From Salinisphaeraceae bacterium (GTDB lineage: Bacteria; Pseudomonadota; Gammaproteobacteria; Nevskiales; Salinisphaeraceae), in assembly GCA_002683405.1 (NCBI GenBank), contig NYTH01000033.1:124001-188000 (forward strand): DNA of 64,000 nucleotides, in the 5' to 3' direction. This document shows positions 17,429-26,780 of the stretch, piece after piece. A program made the position numbers and the translations under genes. Numbering within the stretch: position 1 is the stretch's first letter; every line of letters starts with the position of its first letter. The notes under the pieces are model-generated. The model made no database searches and was not told where the DNA came from. It saw nothing but the letters and a program-made list of their open reading frames with translations.

Positions 17429-19633
17429 CTAGAAGTTGTACTCCACGCTCATCTGCAGATTGTCGCGATCCACCAGATGATTGCGGCGATCGCCGTTGCC
17501 GAAGAAGCCCTGGTACTGGAAGGCCGCCCGCCAGGACTGGTCGAACTCTATTTCGGCGCCGATGATGGTTTCAATCCGGTCTTCCACGAAGTTCTGGGCC
17601 GGGAAAGGCGCCGTGTTGTAGAAGTCGTGGAACAGCGCGAACACCGGGTTGACGGTCCAGCCGAACAGAGCGTTGTTGTACTGGAACCGGGCCAGGATAC
17701 GGTAACCGGCGGAGGTTTCGTCGGCAAAACAGCCGCGCGCCTGCGTGGGGTTCAGACGGCGCGTGTCGGGCTCGCCGCCCGATCCGGTGCCGTCCGCGCC
17801 CGGGCTGTAGTGCGTGCAGTTCGGACCACCGCCCTCAAGCTGCAGCTCGTCCCGGTCGGGAAAGTCCTGGATGTGGGTGACCGCCAGCTCGGTGAGCAGG
17901 ATGATCTGGTCGGCCCCCACCGGATTCGACGAGGAGAACACGCGGATACCGGTGAAATCGATCTGATGCACCTTGAAGCGCTCCCAGCCGTCGATTTCCT
18001 GACCGGCCGTTACCGTGTTACCGCGATAGCGCGTTTCCAGGTAGTCGGGAATGGCGTTGCGCGCGCTGGGCACCGTGCCGGCCACCAGGAAGATGTCCTC
18101 GTCGGGCAGCGCGGGCTGCAGGCCGGCGAAGATCACGTCGGCGATGGAAACCTGCAGCGGCATGTTGGGCCGGAAGGCGTATTCGCCCGCCAGCGACCAC
18201 TTGCCCACCTGGGTATTGAAGCTCATGCCGAACATATGGATGTCTTCCGGATAGGCCAGCTCCACGCCCAGGGTGTCGATGGGAATGGGTTCCTGCCCCT
18301 GAGGCAATCCGGCGCCGCGCGTCAAATTCCCGTTGAAACCCTGGCAGGCGACGAGCGCCGCCGCGCCGTCGGCCGATAATCCGGGCGCAGTCGGGAAATT
18401 GGTGGCGACAAAATTCTGCACGTCCTGCAGCAATCCGATTTCTGTTGCGGACAGTATGTCAAGCAGATCGCCGACGCTGGGCAGATCCAGCGCCCTGTCG
18501 CGAATACAGGAGCGATCGGTCGCGGTAATCCGCGAGTACGGCAGGCGGCTGTGGTAGTTCAGCGCGTAGAAGCCCAGGTCGGTGCCGTCATTCAGGTCTT
18601 CGGCAAACCAGTTGATCCGGATACCCCCCTGCGTGCCGGGGTCGGGCGCGTTTTCGAACGCAGGCGGCACCCGCACGCTGGTCGAGGAGCTGCTGACCAG
18701 CTGCGGCGTGTCGCCCTTGAAGCTGCCGATCTGCATGGGATCTTCGGAGAACTGCCCCAGGCCGACCACCGCGTACTCACCGTCGCCGGCGATGTCGCCG
18801 ATAGAGGTCGAGAAAAAGCTGCCCGAGGCGGCGGGGATGACGCCTTCCCAGTCGTACTGGTAGACCAGCTCCGCCGACACGTTCGGCGTGATGTTGGTGG
18901 TCAGCACCGCCAGGCCCACCGGCTCGAACACGCTGGCAATCTGCGAGCCGGGGAAGTTCAAACGGTTCTGATCCGGCGGGTTGATCTGGTCCAGGCTGCC
19001 GAGCGCGGCAAAGGTGGATTCGCCCCAGCGCACCCGCTGCTCACCCACCGAGATGTTGAAATCCCGGTCGCCGATCTGAAAGGGGTAGGAAACGAAGGCA
19101 TCCAGCACGTCGAAGGTGGCGCCGATCTGCTCGTCGATATCGTGGTGACGACGGTCGCTGGCCGGTTGGAAAGCCGTATCCGGATGCGAGGCGTCAAAAT
19201 TGTTGTTGACCGCGTCGTAGAGACCCACGCCGCTGATCTTGAAGGCCAGGTCGCCGTAAAAACCGGTGAGTTCGGTTTCCAGCCGAAGCTGGCCGCTGAT
19301 CAGGTCCCATTTGTCGTAGTTAAGGTTGCCGTTATCGGCATTCGAGCCGATGAACGCACCGGGCGCATCCACCAGCCGCTGGTTGGGCTCGGGATCGCCG
19401 CTGAAGGAAATACAGTCGTCCGGACACAGGTCGGGGTTGAGGTTGAGCTTGCCAATCAGGTCCTCCTCGCGATCCTCCAGACGAACGCCGCCGCCCAGCA
19501 CGAGCCGATTGGTCCAGGAGAATTCCGCGCCGCCGTATTCGAAATTGACCGCCAGCGCCGGCGTTTGCGCCGCCAGTACAACAGCCACCAGCCCACCGAG
19601 CCGCAAGCCTGCGCGGCATGATCCAGTCCACAT
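17429..19633 (-). CDS. DUF1302 family outer-membrane protein
   Basis: A 734-aa exported protein of the DUF1302 family, large beta-rich proteins thought to sit in the outer membrane and commonly paired with DUF1329. It has a signal peptide ending AQTPALAV. The body shows barrel-like strands with family motifs such as FNISVGEQRVRWGESTF, PPDQNRLNFPGSQIASVFEP and the C-terminal YNF. The ATG at 19633 follows GGGGGAA by 7 nt and is preferred over 19654. It is divergent from DUF1329, with two matching palindromes between them. Confidence 0.9.
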   Translation of the reverse strand: MWTGSCRAGLRLGGLVAVVLAAQTPALAVNFEYGGAEFSWTNRLVLGGGVRLEDREEDLIGKLNLNPDLCPDDCISFSGDPEPNQRLVDAPGAFIGSNADNGNLNYDKWDLISGQLRLETELTGFYGDLAFKISGVGLYDAVNNNFDASHPDTAFQPASDRRHHDIDEQIGATFDVLDAFVSYPFQIGDRDFNISVGEQRVRWGESTFAALGSLDQINPPDQNRLNFPGSQIASVFEPVGLAVLTTNITPNVSAELVYQYDWEGVIPAASGSFFSTSIGDIAGDGEYAVVGLGQFSEDPMQIGSFKGDTPQLVSSSSTSVRVPPAFENAPDPGTQGGIRINWFAEDLNDGTDLGFYALNYHSRLPYSRITATDRSCIRDRALDLPSVGDLLDILSATEIGLLQDVQNFVATNFPTAPGLSADGAAALVACQGFNGNLTRGAGLPQGQEPIPIDTLGVELAYPEDIHMFGMSFNTQVGKWSLAGEYAFRPNMPLQVSIADVIFAGLQPALPDEDIFLVAGTVPSARNAIPDYLETRYRGNTVTAGQEIDGWERFKVHQIDFTGIRVFSSSNPVGADQIILLTELAVTHIQDFPDRDELQLEGGGPNCTHYSPGADGTGSGGEPDTRRLNPTQARGCFADETSAGYRILARFQYNNALFGWTVNPVFALFHDFYNTAPFPAQNFVEDRIETIIGAEIEFDQSWRAAFQYQGFFGNGDRRNHLVDRDNLQMSVEYNF

Positions 19634-19940
19634 AATGTATTCCCCCGCTCGCACCTGAACGTCGACTGAACACGCCGACCTTGATTTAGGAAAGGTTTCT
19701 TTTTCGAATTCTAGTCAACGGCTTCGAACCCGGCAACCCGCTCTAGCCACGCGGCCATCGTATCTCGCAAGGCCGGGCGCATCGCGCAACGCCGCTACCG
19801 TCGTATAGGTATCGAAGGCAACTTGCAATTCAGGAAAGATTTCTTGTTAAATTACCTCGGGCGGATGGAGTCGATTACCCTGTCCCCACCACACAGACCC
19901 TAGAATCGGAGCCCGATTGGGCCACCCGGAGGAGCAACTC
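19634..19940. promoter_or_regulatory. Divergent control region of the DUF1302 / DUF1329 block
   Basis: 307 bp with no gene. Two near-identical palindromes are present: AGGAAAGGTTTCTT at 19688-19701, near the DUF1302 start, and AGGAAAGATTTCTT at 19832-19845. The second lies between TTGCAA (19823-19828) and TTAAAT (19847-19852), an 18-bp spaced promoter for the rightward genes. A TTGACT faces left at about 19711-19716. One shared regulator for both arms is the simplest reading. Confidence 0.55.
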
Positions 19941-21452
19941 ATGTTTGATCGCAGCGCCTTTGCGTAATACGGCCGCGGCCTCGTGCTGGGCCTTTCCGTC
20001 TTCGGACTGACCGCCGGCGCTGCACTGGCGGCCGTCTCGGCCGACGAAGCCGCCAAGCTGGGCAACGAACTGTCGCCCGTAGGCGCCGACCCCAAGGCCA
20101 ATGCCGACGGCACCATTCCCGCCCTGATCGGTGAAAAGGCCTTCACCGAGCGCCAGAAGAACTACACCCCGGACAGTCTGGAAGAAGTTCGCCAGCAAAT
20201 CATCGCCTACGCGAAGAAGAATCCGGACATGAACCTGATCACCAATCTGGATGACATCCAGCAGGCGGCCAAGGAGGACGAGCAGTTCCGTGATCTGGTG
20301 GCGCAGATCGGCGCGGACAATCTCAAGCCGCGCATGACGATCACGGCCGACAACTACAAGGAGCACGCCGACAAGCTCACCGAAGGCCACAAGAAGCTGT
20401 TCGAACTGAACAGCGACTACAAGATGATCGTCTATCCGACCGTGCGCCCGGCCTACTATCCGGACGAAATCTATGCGGCCACCAAGGAGAACGCCACCAA
20501 GGTGACGCTCGAGGGGACCGACGACATTTCCGGCCACGAGCTGGGCTTTCCCTTTCCGATTCCCAAGACCGGCGCCGAGGTCATCTGGAACCACAAGCTG
20601 AAGTTCCGTGGCTCGGCCGTGAAGCGCTTCAATGACCAGGCCATCGTGGACGCTGACGGCGGCACCGAAATCACCAAGGTGGTCGAGGACGTCGGCTTCG
20701 AGTACGCCAACCTGAACAAGGCATCAGGCGAGCGGAACAATGAGATCATCGCCTACTTCCTGCAGGAAACCGTCGCACCGCCTCGCGTGGCCGGCCAGTT
20801 CACGCTGGTGCACGAGATCTTCGGCAAGGGCACGTCAGGTCGTAACGCCTGGATTTTCAATCCCGGCCTGGGCCGCGTGAACCGTGCGCCCGATGTGGGC
20901 TACGACAACCCGTCGATCGGTTCGGACGGCCTGCAGTTCAACGACCAGATCAACATGTTCAACGGCGCGCTGGACCGTTACACCTGGAAGCTGGTCGGCA
21001 AGAAGGAAATGTACATCCCGTACAACTCCTACATGATGAACAACCCGCTGGCGAAGTACGACGACGACATCACCCAGAAGGGCCACATCAACCAGGGCAT
21101 GGCGCGCTATGAGCTGCATCGCGTGTGGGTGGTCGAGGCCACGCTGCGTGACGGCACCCGCCATCAGTTCGGCAAGCGCCGCTTCTACGTGGACGAAGAC
21201 TCCTGGGGCATCGTGGCCGTGGACAACTACGACACCCGCGGTGAGCTCTGGCGCTTCCAGGAAGGCCACGTGCTGACCGCGCCGTTCGTGCCGACGTCGA
21301 CCACGGCGCCGGAAGTCATCTACGACCTGAAGAGCGGCCGCTATTTCGTGACCGCCATGTCCAACGAGGGCAAGATTCCCGACTTCCGGATCGAGTACAA
21401 GGACGGCTACTTCGGCCCGAACGCGCTTAAAAGAAAAGCACGCCTGAAATAA
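19941..21452 (+). CDS. DUF1329 family protein with in-frame TAA at codon 9
   Basis: A DUF1329 protein (periplasmic, LolA/LppX-like fold by family knowledge), partner of DUF1302. A good site GGAGGAG precedes ATG 19941, which reads MFDRSAFA, then TAA (19965-19967), then YGRGLVLGLSVFGLTAG in the same frame. The signal peptide is thus split by a stop while the remaining 490 codons are intact (KNYTPDSLEEVRQQI; YPTVRPAYYPDEIYAATKEN; FGKRRFYVDEDSWGIVAVD). The only downstream start is GTG 19983; it lacks a ribosome site and gives a signal without basic residues. This may be a recent null, reinitiation, readthrough or a base error. Confidence 0.85.
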
Positions 21453-21467
21453 GAATAATCAAGACAT

Positions 21468-21643
21468 AGCCACAGAGGCGCGGAGACACAGAGGGATAAA
21501 AGGCAGGAAGAACTTCTCACCACAAAGGCACGAAGGGCACAAAGGGGTTCTTGCTCCTGACTTTGTGCCCTTCGTGATCTTTGTGGTCTTTGTGGTTCAT
21601 GTCTTGTTCTTACATTCTCTGTGCCCTCTGTGTCTCCGTGGCT
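21468..21643. repeat. Large nested palindromic element
   Basis: Two perfect inverted-repeat pairs are nested between DUF1329 and the RND gene. The outer arms are 15 bp (21481-21495 with 21624-21638, CGGAGACACAGAGGG) and the inner arms 16 bp (21529-21544 with 21561-21576, CACGAAGGGCACAAAG). Within the arms a roughly 9-bp CACAAAGG-like unit recurs. Similar 'cacaaagg' elements occur between genes in many unrelated genomes, as I recall. It could form a long hairpin in the operon mRNA. Confidence 0.7.
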
Positions 21644-21678
21644 CTTAAGCCGAGCATTAAAAAGCCAGGGGGAGCCGT

Positions 21679-24084
21679 ATGACGGCAACACAACGCATCC
21701 TGAAAGTCGTCGAGCCGGTCATTTTTGGCTGGCGCTGGCCCGTGCTGGCGCTGCTGGTGCTGATAACCGCCTTTTTGGGCTACCGCGCGGCACAGCTCGA
21801 ACCCAACGCCGGCTGGTTGAAGATGGTCCCCCAGGACCATCCCTACATGCAGACCTTCCTCGACTACTACGACGAATTCGGCGGCGCCAACCGCATCATC
21901 GTCGCCATTCACAACGAGGACGGCGACATCTACCAACCGCAGTTCATGGAGAAACTGCGCAAACTCACCGACGAGGTGTTCTTCATTCCCGGCGTGCAGC
22001 GCGAACGCGTCACGTCGATATTCACACCGAATATTCTCTACGTTGAAGTCCAGCCCACCGGCCTGTCGGGCTCCACCGTCGTACCTGCGGACTACGCGCC
22101 CACGCCGGAGATGATGGACAAGCTGCGGACCAACGTGTCCAAGGCCAACGTGGTCGGCCGGCTGGTTTCCGAAGACCAGCGCTCGGCCCTGGTCGTGGCT
22201 GAACTGCTCGAAAAGGACCCGGCGACCGGCGAGGAGATCGATTACACCCGGGTGGGCGACAAGCTGGAGGAAATCCGCGCCCAGTTCGAGGATGATACGG
22301 CGAGCGTTCACATCATCGGCTTTGCCAAGGTGGTGGACGACATGACCGATGCCTCGGTCGAGGTGGTCGGCTTCTTCGCGCTCACGCTCATCCTCACCGG
22401 CATCCTGCTGTGGCTTTACACCGGCTCCTTCATGCTGGGCATGCTACCGCTGGTCTGCTCCATCGCCGCCGTTGTGTGGGAAATGGGGCTGATACAGGTG
22501 GCCGGTTTCGGCCTCGACCCCTTCGCCATACTGGTGCCCTTCCTCGTGCTGGCGGTGTCGGTATCGCACGGCGTGCAGTATGTGAACGCCTGGGCCTCGG
22601 AAGTGGCCGACGAGGGCGCCACGGCCTATCAGGCCTCGCTGTCCACATTCCGCCGGCTGGCCATCCCCGGCACCATCGCGCTGATTACCGACGTGGCGGG
22701 CTTCCTGACGATCTATCTGATCAACATTGAAGTCATCCGCGAGATGTCGCTGAACGCGGCGTTCGGCATTGCGGCGATCATCATCACCAACAAGGCGCTC
22801 ATGCCGATCCTGTTGACGGTCGCCAACGTCAGGAATATCGAGAAATTCAAGATCAAGCAGGCCCGGCGGGAAGCGCTGGGCGACGGCCTCTGGCGCTTCA
22901 TTGCCCGCACGTTTACCCAGACCACGCCGGCACTGGTGGTGCTCTGCCTGTGTGCGGTCCTGCTGGGCTGGAGCCTGTGGAAGTACGACGATCTGACCAT
23001 CGGATCGGCGCAGGAGGGTGTGCCCGAACTGCGGCCCGACTCGCGCTTCAACCAGGACGCGCGCTTCATTTCGGGCAACTTCTCGCTGGGCATCGACCAG
23101 CTCAACGTGATTGCGGAAACTCGGGCGGACGCCTGTATCGACTACGAAATCATGGCCGAACTGGACCGCTTTGCCTGGCACATGAAAAACGAGGCCGGCG
23201 TGCGGGAGACCATGACCCTGCTGGACCTGTCAAAGCTGGCCTACGCCGGCCTGTCCGAAGGTCGGCTCAATGCCCAGGTCGTCCCTCGCAACCGCTACGC
23301 GCTGGCCCAGTCCACCGCGCTGGTGCCCACGACGTCGGGCATGCTCAATGACGATTGCAGCGCGCTGAACGTCTTCATGTTCACGCGCGACCACAAGGCC
23401 AGCACCATCACGGAACTGGTGGAGTCGGTGAAGACCTACAAGGCCGAGCAGCAGTCATCCGACGAGATCAACCTGCGGCTGGCCTCGGGCAACGTGGGGG
23501 TCATGGCCGCCACCAACGAGGTGGTGGCCGCCAAGGAAGTCGAAATCGTGATGTACGTCTACATCGTCGTGCTGGTCTTCCTGTTCCTGTCGTTCCGGAC
23601 GCTGTCGGGCGTCGTCTGCGTGGTCCTGCCGCTTTCCCTCGTGTCCATTTCCGCCTACGGCGTCATGGCCTCGCTGGGCATCGGCATGAAGGTGGCCACC
23701 CTGCCCGTCATTGCCCTGGCCGTGGGCATTGGCGTGGACTACGGCATCTATATCTACGCGACCCTGGCCGAGGGTTTGCGACGCGGCCTGCCGCTGGAGG
23801 AGGCGTTCTACAAGACGCTCCACAAGACCGGCAAGGCAGTCGTATTCACAGGCGTTGCCCTGGGGCTGGGCGTGGCCACCTGGCTGTTCTCCGAACTGCA
23901 GTTCCAGCGCGACATGGGTCTGATGCTCATGTACATGTTCACCGCGAACATGGTCGGAGCCATCGTGGTGCTGCCGGCTCTGGCACGCTTCTTTGCGCAC
24001 GAGGAAGAAAAACATATCGGCCAGGACATCACGGCCGGCGCGGGCAACCGGGACGACAGCAGCCAGAGTGGAGGCGCACGATGA
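21679..24084 (+). CDS. RND superfamily transporter (MMPL/HAE3 type)
   Basis: An 801-aa inner-membrane permease with duplicated halves. TM1 (WRWPVLALLVLITAFLGY) precedes a periplasmic loop, then a five-helix bundle with VEVVGFFALTLILTGILLW and FAILVPFLVLAVSVSHGVQY. The second half repeats this with VMYVYIVVLVFLFLSF and LPVIALAVGIGVDYGIYIYA. The size suits the HAE3/MMPL branch that moves hydrophobic molecules such as hopanoids or lipids. It is linked to DUF1329 upstream and overlaps the YCF48-like gene by an ATGA. The cargo is unknown. Confidence 0.92.
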   Translation: MTATQRILKVVEPVIFGWRWPVLALLVLITAFLGYRAAQLEPNAGWLKMVPQDHPYMQTFLDYYDEFGGANRIIVAIHNEDGDIYQPQFMEKLRKLTDEVFFIPGVQRERVTSIFTPNILYVEVQPTGLSGSTVVPADYAPTPEMMDKLRTNVSKANVVGRLVSEDQRSALVVAELLEKDPATGEEIDYTRVGDKLEEIRAQFEDDTASVHIIGFAKVVDDMTDASVEVVGFFALTLILTGILLWLYTGSFMLGMLPLVCSIAAVVWEMGLIQVAGFGLDPFAILVPFLVLAVSVSHGVQYVNAWASEVADEGATAYQASLSTFRRLAIPGTIALITDVAGFLTIYLINIEVIREMSLNAAFGIAAIIITNKALMPILLTVANVRNIEKFKIKQARREALGDGLWRFIARTFTQTTPALVVLCLCAVLLGWSLWKYDDLTIGSAQEGVPELRPDSRFNQDARFISGNFSLGIDQLNVIAETRADACIDYEIMAELDRFAWHMKNEAGVRETMTLLDLSKLAYAGLSEGRLNAQVVPRNRYALAQSTALVPTTSGMLNDDCSALNVFMFTRDHKASTITELVESVKTYKAEQQSSDEINLRLASGNVGVMAATNEVVAAKEVEIVMYVYIVVLVFLFLSFRTLSGVVCVVLPLSLVSISAYGVMASLGIGMKVATLPVIALAVGIGVDYGIYIYATLAEGLRRGLPLEEAFYKTLHKTGKAVVFTGVALGLGVATWLFSELQFQRDMGLMLMYMFTANMVGAIVVLPALARFFAHEEEKHIGQDITAGAGNRDDSSQSGGAR

Positions 24085-25157
24085 AGCTATTCAATCCTCT
24101 TCAGACCCATCGTCTGCCCGCCCTGGCGCTCGCTGCGGCACTGCTCGGCAGTTCGCTACCGGCGTGGGCGCAGGATGAATCCGCCGACGAGGCCCCCCGC
24201 CAGGCTCTTAATTCCGAGATCATGCCGCTGGCCACGAAAGGCATCATCAACGATGTGGCGCGCCGCGGCAGCGGCTACGTCGCCGTGGGCGAACGTGGGC
24301 ATATCCTGCTGTCCGATGACGCGGAAAACTGGGAGCAGGTTGTCGGCCCCACCCGCGCCATGCTCAATCGCGTCCAGTTTGTCGACGCACAGCACGGTTG
24401 GGCCGTCGGCTATGACGGCGCGGTCCTGAAAACCGCGGACGGTGGCCAGAGCTGGACGCTCAACCGTTTCGAGCCGGATTGGGGCAAACCCTGGTACGAC
24501 TTGCTATTCGCGGATGCGCAGACCGGCCTCGTGGCCGGCGCCAACGGCCGCATGCTGGCAACCCAGGACGGCGGCGAGAGCTGGACGGCCGTGGAGAACG
24601 ACGTGTTCGAGACCGGTTTTCATCACTACGACGTGGCGCTGCTCAACGACGGCAGCCTGCTGATTGCGGGTGAGCGTGGATTTCTGGCGCGCTCTACCGA
24701 CGACGGTTGCACCTGGGAGATGCTGCAGCCGCCCTACATCGGCTCCTATTTCGGCATCCTGCCCCACGGACCGCGCGGCGCCGTGGTCTACGGCCTGCAG
24801 GGCCGGGTTTTTGCCTTCGACGACGTGACCGCCCTGCCGACCGTCGCCGAGCCGCTTGATTACGACCCATTCAGCGCCGAGAACGTAACCGACCCGCAGG
24901 CTCTGGCCGCCATGGGCTGGCGCCAGCTGCAAAACCCCGTGGAGGAAAGTCTGTTCGGCGCGACCATGAACGGCTCGGACCAGGCGGTCTTCGTGGGCGT
25001 GGACGGCAGCATCGTGCGGGGCGAACTCTCCGGGCAAACGCTGGAAGCCGTGCGCGACTGGGGGTCGGATGATCCGCTGTCCGACATCGAGCTGCGCGCC
25101 GGGCAAGCCGTCATGACCGGCCGCGGCGGGTTTTACAGCATCGACAGCCCGCTCTGA
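24081..25157 (+). CDS. YCF48 / HCF136-like beta-propeller protein, exported
   Basis: A 358-aa periplasmic protein with a signal peptide (ending LPAWAQD) and BNR-like propeller repeats: ILLSDDAENWEQV, VLKTADGGQSWTL, MLATQDGGESWTAV, LARSTDDGCTWEML, each with the typical Asp-x-Gly-x-Trp core. In chloroplasts and cyanobacteria such proteins assist photosystem II assembly. In non-photosynthetic bacteria they recur beside this RND type, so an accessory role in transport is inferred. The start overlaps the RND stop (ATGA), implying coupled translation. Confidence 0.9.
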   Translation: MKLFNPLQTHRLPALALAAALLGSSLPAWAQDESADEAPRQALNSEIMPLATKGIINDVARRGSGYVAVGERGHILLSDDAENWEQVVGPTRAMLNRVQFVDAQHGWAVGYDGAVLKTADGGQSWTLNRFEPDWGKPWYDLLFADAQTGLVAGANGRMLATQDGGESWTAVENDVFETGFHHYDVALLNDGSLLIAGERGFLARSTDDGCTWEMLQPPYIGSYFGILPHGPRGAVVYGLQGRVFAFDDVTALPTVAEPLDYDPFSAENVTDPQALAAMGWRQLQNPVEESLFGATMNGSDQAVFVGVDGSIVRGELSGQTLEAVRDWGSDDPLSDIELRAGQAVMTGRGGFYSIDSPL

Positions 25158-25230
25158 TTCGCCGCGCTGGCCCAGTCGGGCGGATGTGCCTTCCAGATCA
25201 GCCAGCACCCTCACAAACGGAAACCTTCAA

Positions 25231-25659
25231 ATGGCCAGACACACGATCCTGCTCGACACGACCGTCGACCTGCCGGTGGAGCGCGTATTCGACGTCTTCG
25301 CCGATCACCGCCGCTTCGGCAAGCTGCTGGGCGCACCGATCAAGAAGGTCGACGCCAGTCCGGTACCGGGCGATCCCAACGGCGTCGGCTCGGTGCGTCA
25401 CATCGGAGTAGGCCCCGTGAGTTTCCAGGAAGAGGTCACCCGTTTCGAGCGGCCCGAGCTGATCGAATACAAGGTCATACAGGGCGGCCCCATCAAGAAC
25501 CACGCGGGCCGGATCGAGTTCAAGGCGCTGGAACAAGGCTGCCAGGTCACCTACCGGGTAGCGTTCGATCCGAAAGTCCCCATGACGGGCGGCGTCATCG
25601 AGAAGGCTCTGCGGGACGCGCTCGGCAAGGCGCTGAAAAAACTACCGAAAGTGGCCTGA
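25231..25659 (+). CDS. SRPBCC (START/Bet v1-like) family protein
   Basis: A 142-aa cytoplasmic protein of the SRPBCC superfamily, folds with a deep hydrophobic pocket for lipids or aromatic ligands. It opens with the classic strand-helix VDLPVERVFDVFADHRRFGKLLG and continues with GVGSVRHIGVGPVSFQEEVT and the final long helix VIEKALRDALGKALKKLPK. The ATG at 25231 gives a clean N-terminus. It lies 73 bp after the YCF48-like gene and may be the last member of that transcription unit. Confidence 0.86.
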   Translation: MARHTILLDTTVDLPVERVFDVFADHRRFGKLLGAPIKKVDASPVPGDPNGVGSVRHIGVGPVSFQEEVTRFERPELIEYKVIQGGPIKNHAGRIEFKALEQGCQVTYRVAFDPKVPMTGGVIEKALRDALGKALKKLPKVA

Positions 25660-25743
25660 GTCCGGCAGACGGGTTGAAAACGCCGAACCGGCAATCACTG
25701 TTAGGATACGGCGCTCAACGCGACAATCTTTGCGGGTTGCCCC

Positions 25744-26295
25744 ATGCAAATGCCCAACCAGGAACCGGTGACGTTCACGCGCGACTGCGAAGCCGTGCTG
25801 ATTCCCGCCGGCGACACCATTGAAATCCCCTGCGGGACGCACGGCACCGTCACCCAGGCGCTGGGCGGCAGTTTCACCGTCTATGTGGCGGGCAATCTGG
25901 CGCGCGTGGCTGGTGACGACGCCGACGCCATCGGCAAGGAGAAACCACCCCGCATCGAATTGCCGCAGGACGCCGATGACGACGCTGTGGAGGCGCTGGT
26001 CTGGGATCAGATGAAAACGGTCTACGACCCGGAGATCCCCATCAACGTGGTGGACCTGGGGCTGATCTACCGCTGCGAATTCGACCACAGCGACCCCGAA
26101 GATCGCCGCATCATGGTCGACATGACGCTGACCGCCCCGGGCTGCGGCATGGGCGACATCCTCGTCGACGACGTGCGCACGCGAGTGAAGATGATTCCCA
26201 CGGTCGGCCATTGCAGCGTCGAACTGGTGTTCGATCCGCCCTGGACCATGGAAATGATGTCCGAAGCCGCCCAGCTTCAGACCGGCATGATCTGA
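25744..26295 (+). CDS. sufT: Fe-S cluster assembly protein SufT
   Basis: A 183-aa SufT: a short N-terminal beta domain (VLIPAGDTIEIPCGTHGTVTQALGGSFTVYV) followed by a MIP18/DUF59 domain with YDPEIPINVVDLGLIY, VDMTLTAPGCGMGDI (conserved Cys) and VELVFDPPWTMEMMSE. The domain order matches the SufT proteins involved in Fe-S maturation. No other suf genes lie in the window, so it acts apart from its usual operon. Confidence 0.92.
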   Translation: MQMPNQEPVTFTRDCEAVLIPAGDTIEIPCGTHGTVTQALGGSFTVYVAGNLARVAGDDADAIGKEKPPRIELPQDADDDAVEALVWDQMKTVYDPEIPINVVDLGLIYRCEFDHSDPEDRRIMVDMTLTAPGCGMGDILVDDVRTRVKMIPTVGHCSVELVFDPPWTMEMMSEAAQLQTGMI

Positions 26296-26332
26296 ATGAC
26301 CGCCGCGACCGCTGCCCGGCCGGCGGCCGGAT

Positions 26333-26476
26333 TCAGCTCACCAGACCGAGTATGCCGATGACGATCAGATACCCCGCGACGATGTAGTTCAGCAACCGCG
26401 GCACCAGCAGAATGGCCACCCCGGCGACCAGTGACACGATGGCGCTCAGGTCACCGAAATTCAGCGTAATACTCAT
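26333..26476 (-). CDS. DUF3096-type small membrane protein
   Basis: A 47-aa protein read leftward from the ATG at 26474-26476. It is almost entirely two hydrophobic segments separated by a turn: LSAIVSLVAGVAILLVP, then LLNYIVAGYLIVIGILGLV. The central PRLLNYIVA and the glycine-rich IGILGL end match the DUF3096 pattern I remember from stress-related gene neighbourhoods. A GGGGAGA site lies about 7 nt upstream. Function unknown. Confidence 0.75.
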   Translation of the reverse strand: MSITLNFGDLSAIVSLVAGVAILLVPRLLNYIVAGYLIVIGILGLVS

Positions 26477-26577
26477 GCAGTCTCCCCTCTGGTGATGGCC
26501 CGGCAGCAATCCGGACCGGCTTTCAAGACTGGCAGCCTTCCGGCCGATAGCCTTGCATTCTCGTTGCAGGACTCGCC

Positions 26578-26763
26578 ATGCGCCCCTGGTACATCGCCAT
26601 CAACGGCGTGCTCATTTTCCTGGGCTACCTCGCCTTCAAGGCGACCGACCTGGACAGCCCCGATCCGTTCTATTCCGTCACGCTGGTGCTGGTGGACATG
26701 GTGTACTGCATGTATCTGCTGCTGCTGCTGTTCATCGAAATCTACAACCGCACCTGGCGATGA
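26578..26763 (+). CDS. Small two-helix membrane protein, unknown
   Basis: A 61-aa protein with two predicted membrane helices (WYIAINGVLIFLGYLAF and VTLVLVDMVYCMYLLLLLFI) and a short acidic loop between them. No family recognised. It is convergent with the next gene at 26781. Codon usage is consistent with neighbours and the strongly amphipathic layout argues for a real protein, but the call is moderate. Confidence 0.55.
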   Translation: MRPWYIAINGVLIFLGYLAFKATDLDSPDPFYSVTLVLVDMVYCMYLLLLLFIEIYNRTWR

Positions 26764-26780
26764 GCGCTCGGCCCGACTCA

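Noticed and set aside
16286-18379. Rightward 697-codon open frame opposite fabG and DUF1302
   Set aside because: Arg/Gly/His-rich shadow of two well-supported genes on the other strand; no start signal or recognisable domain.
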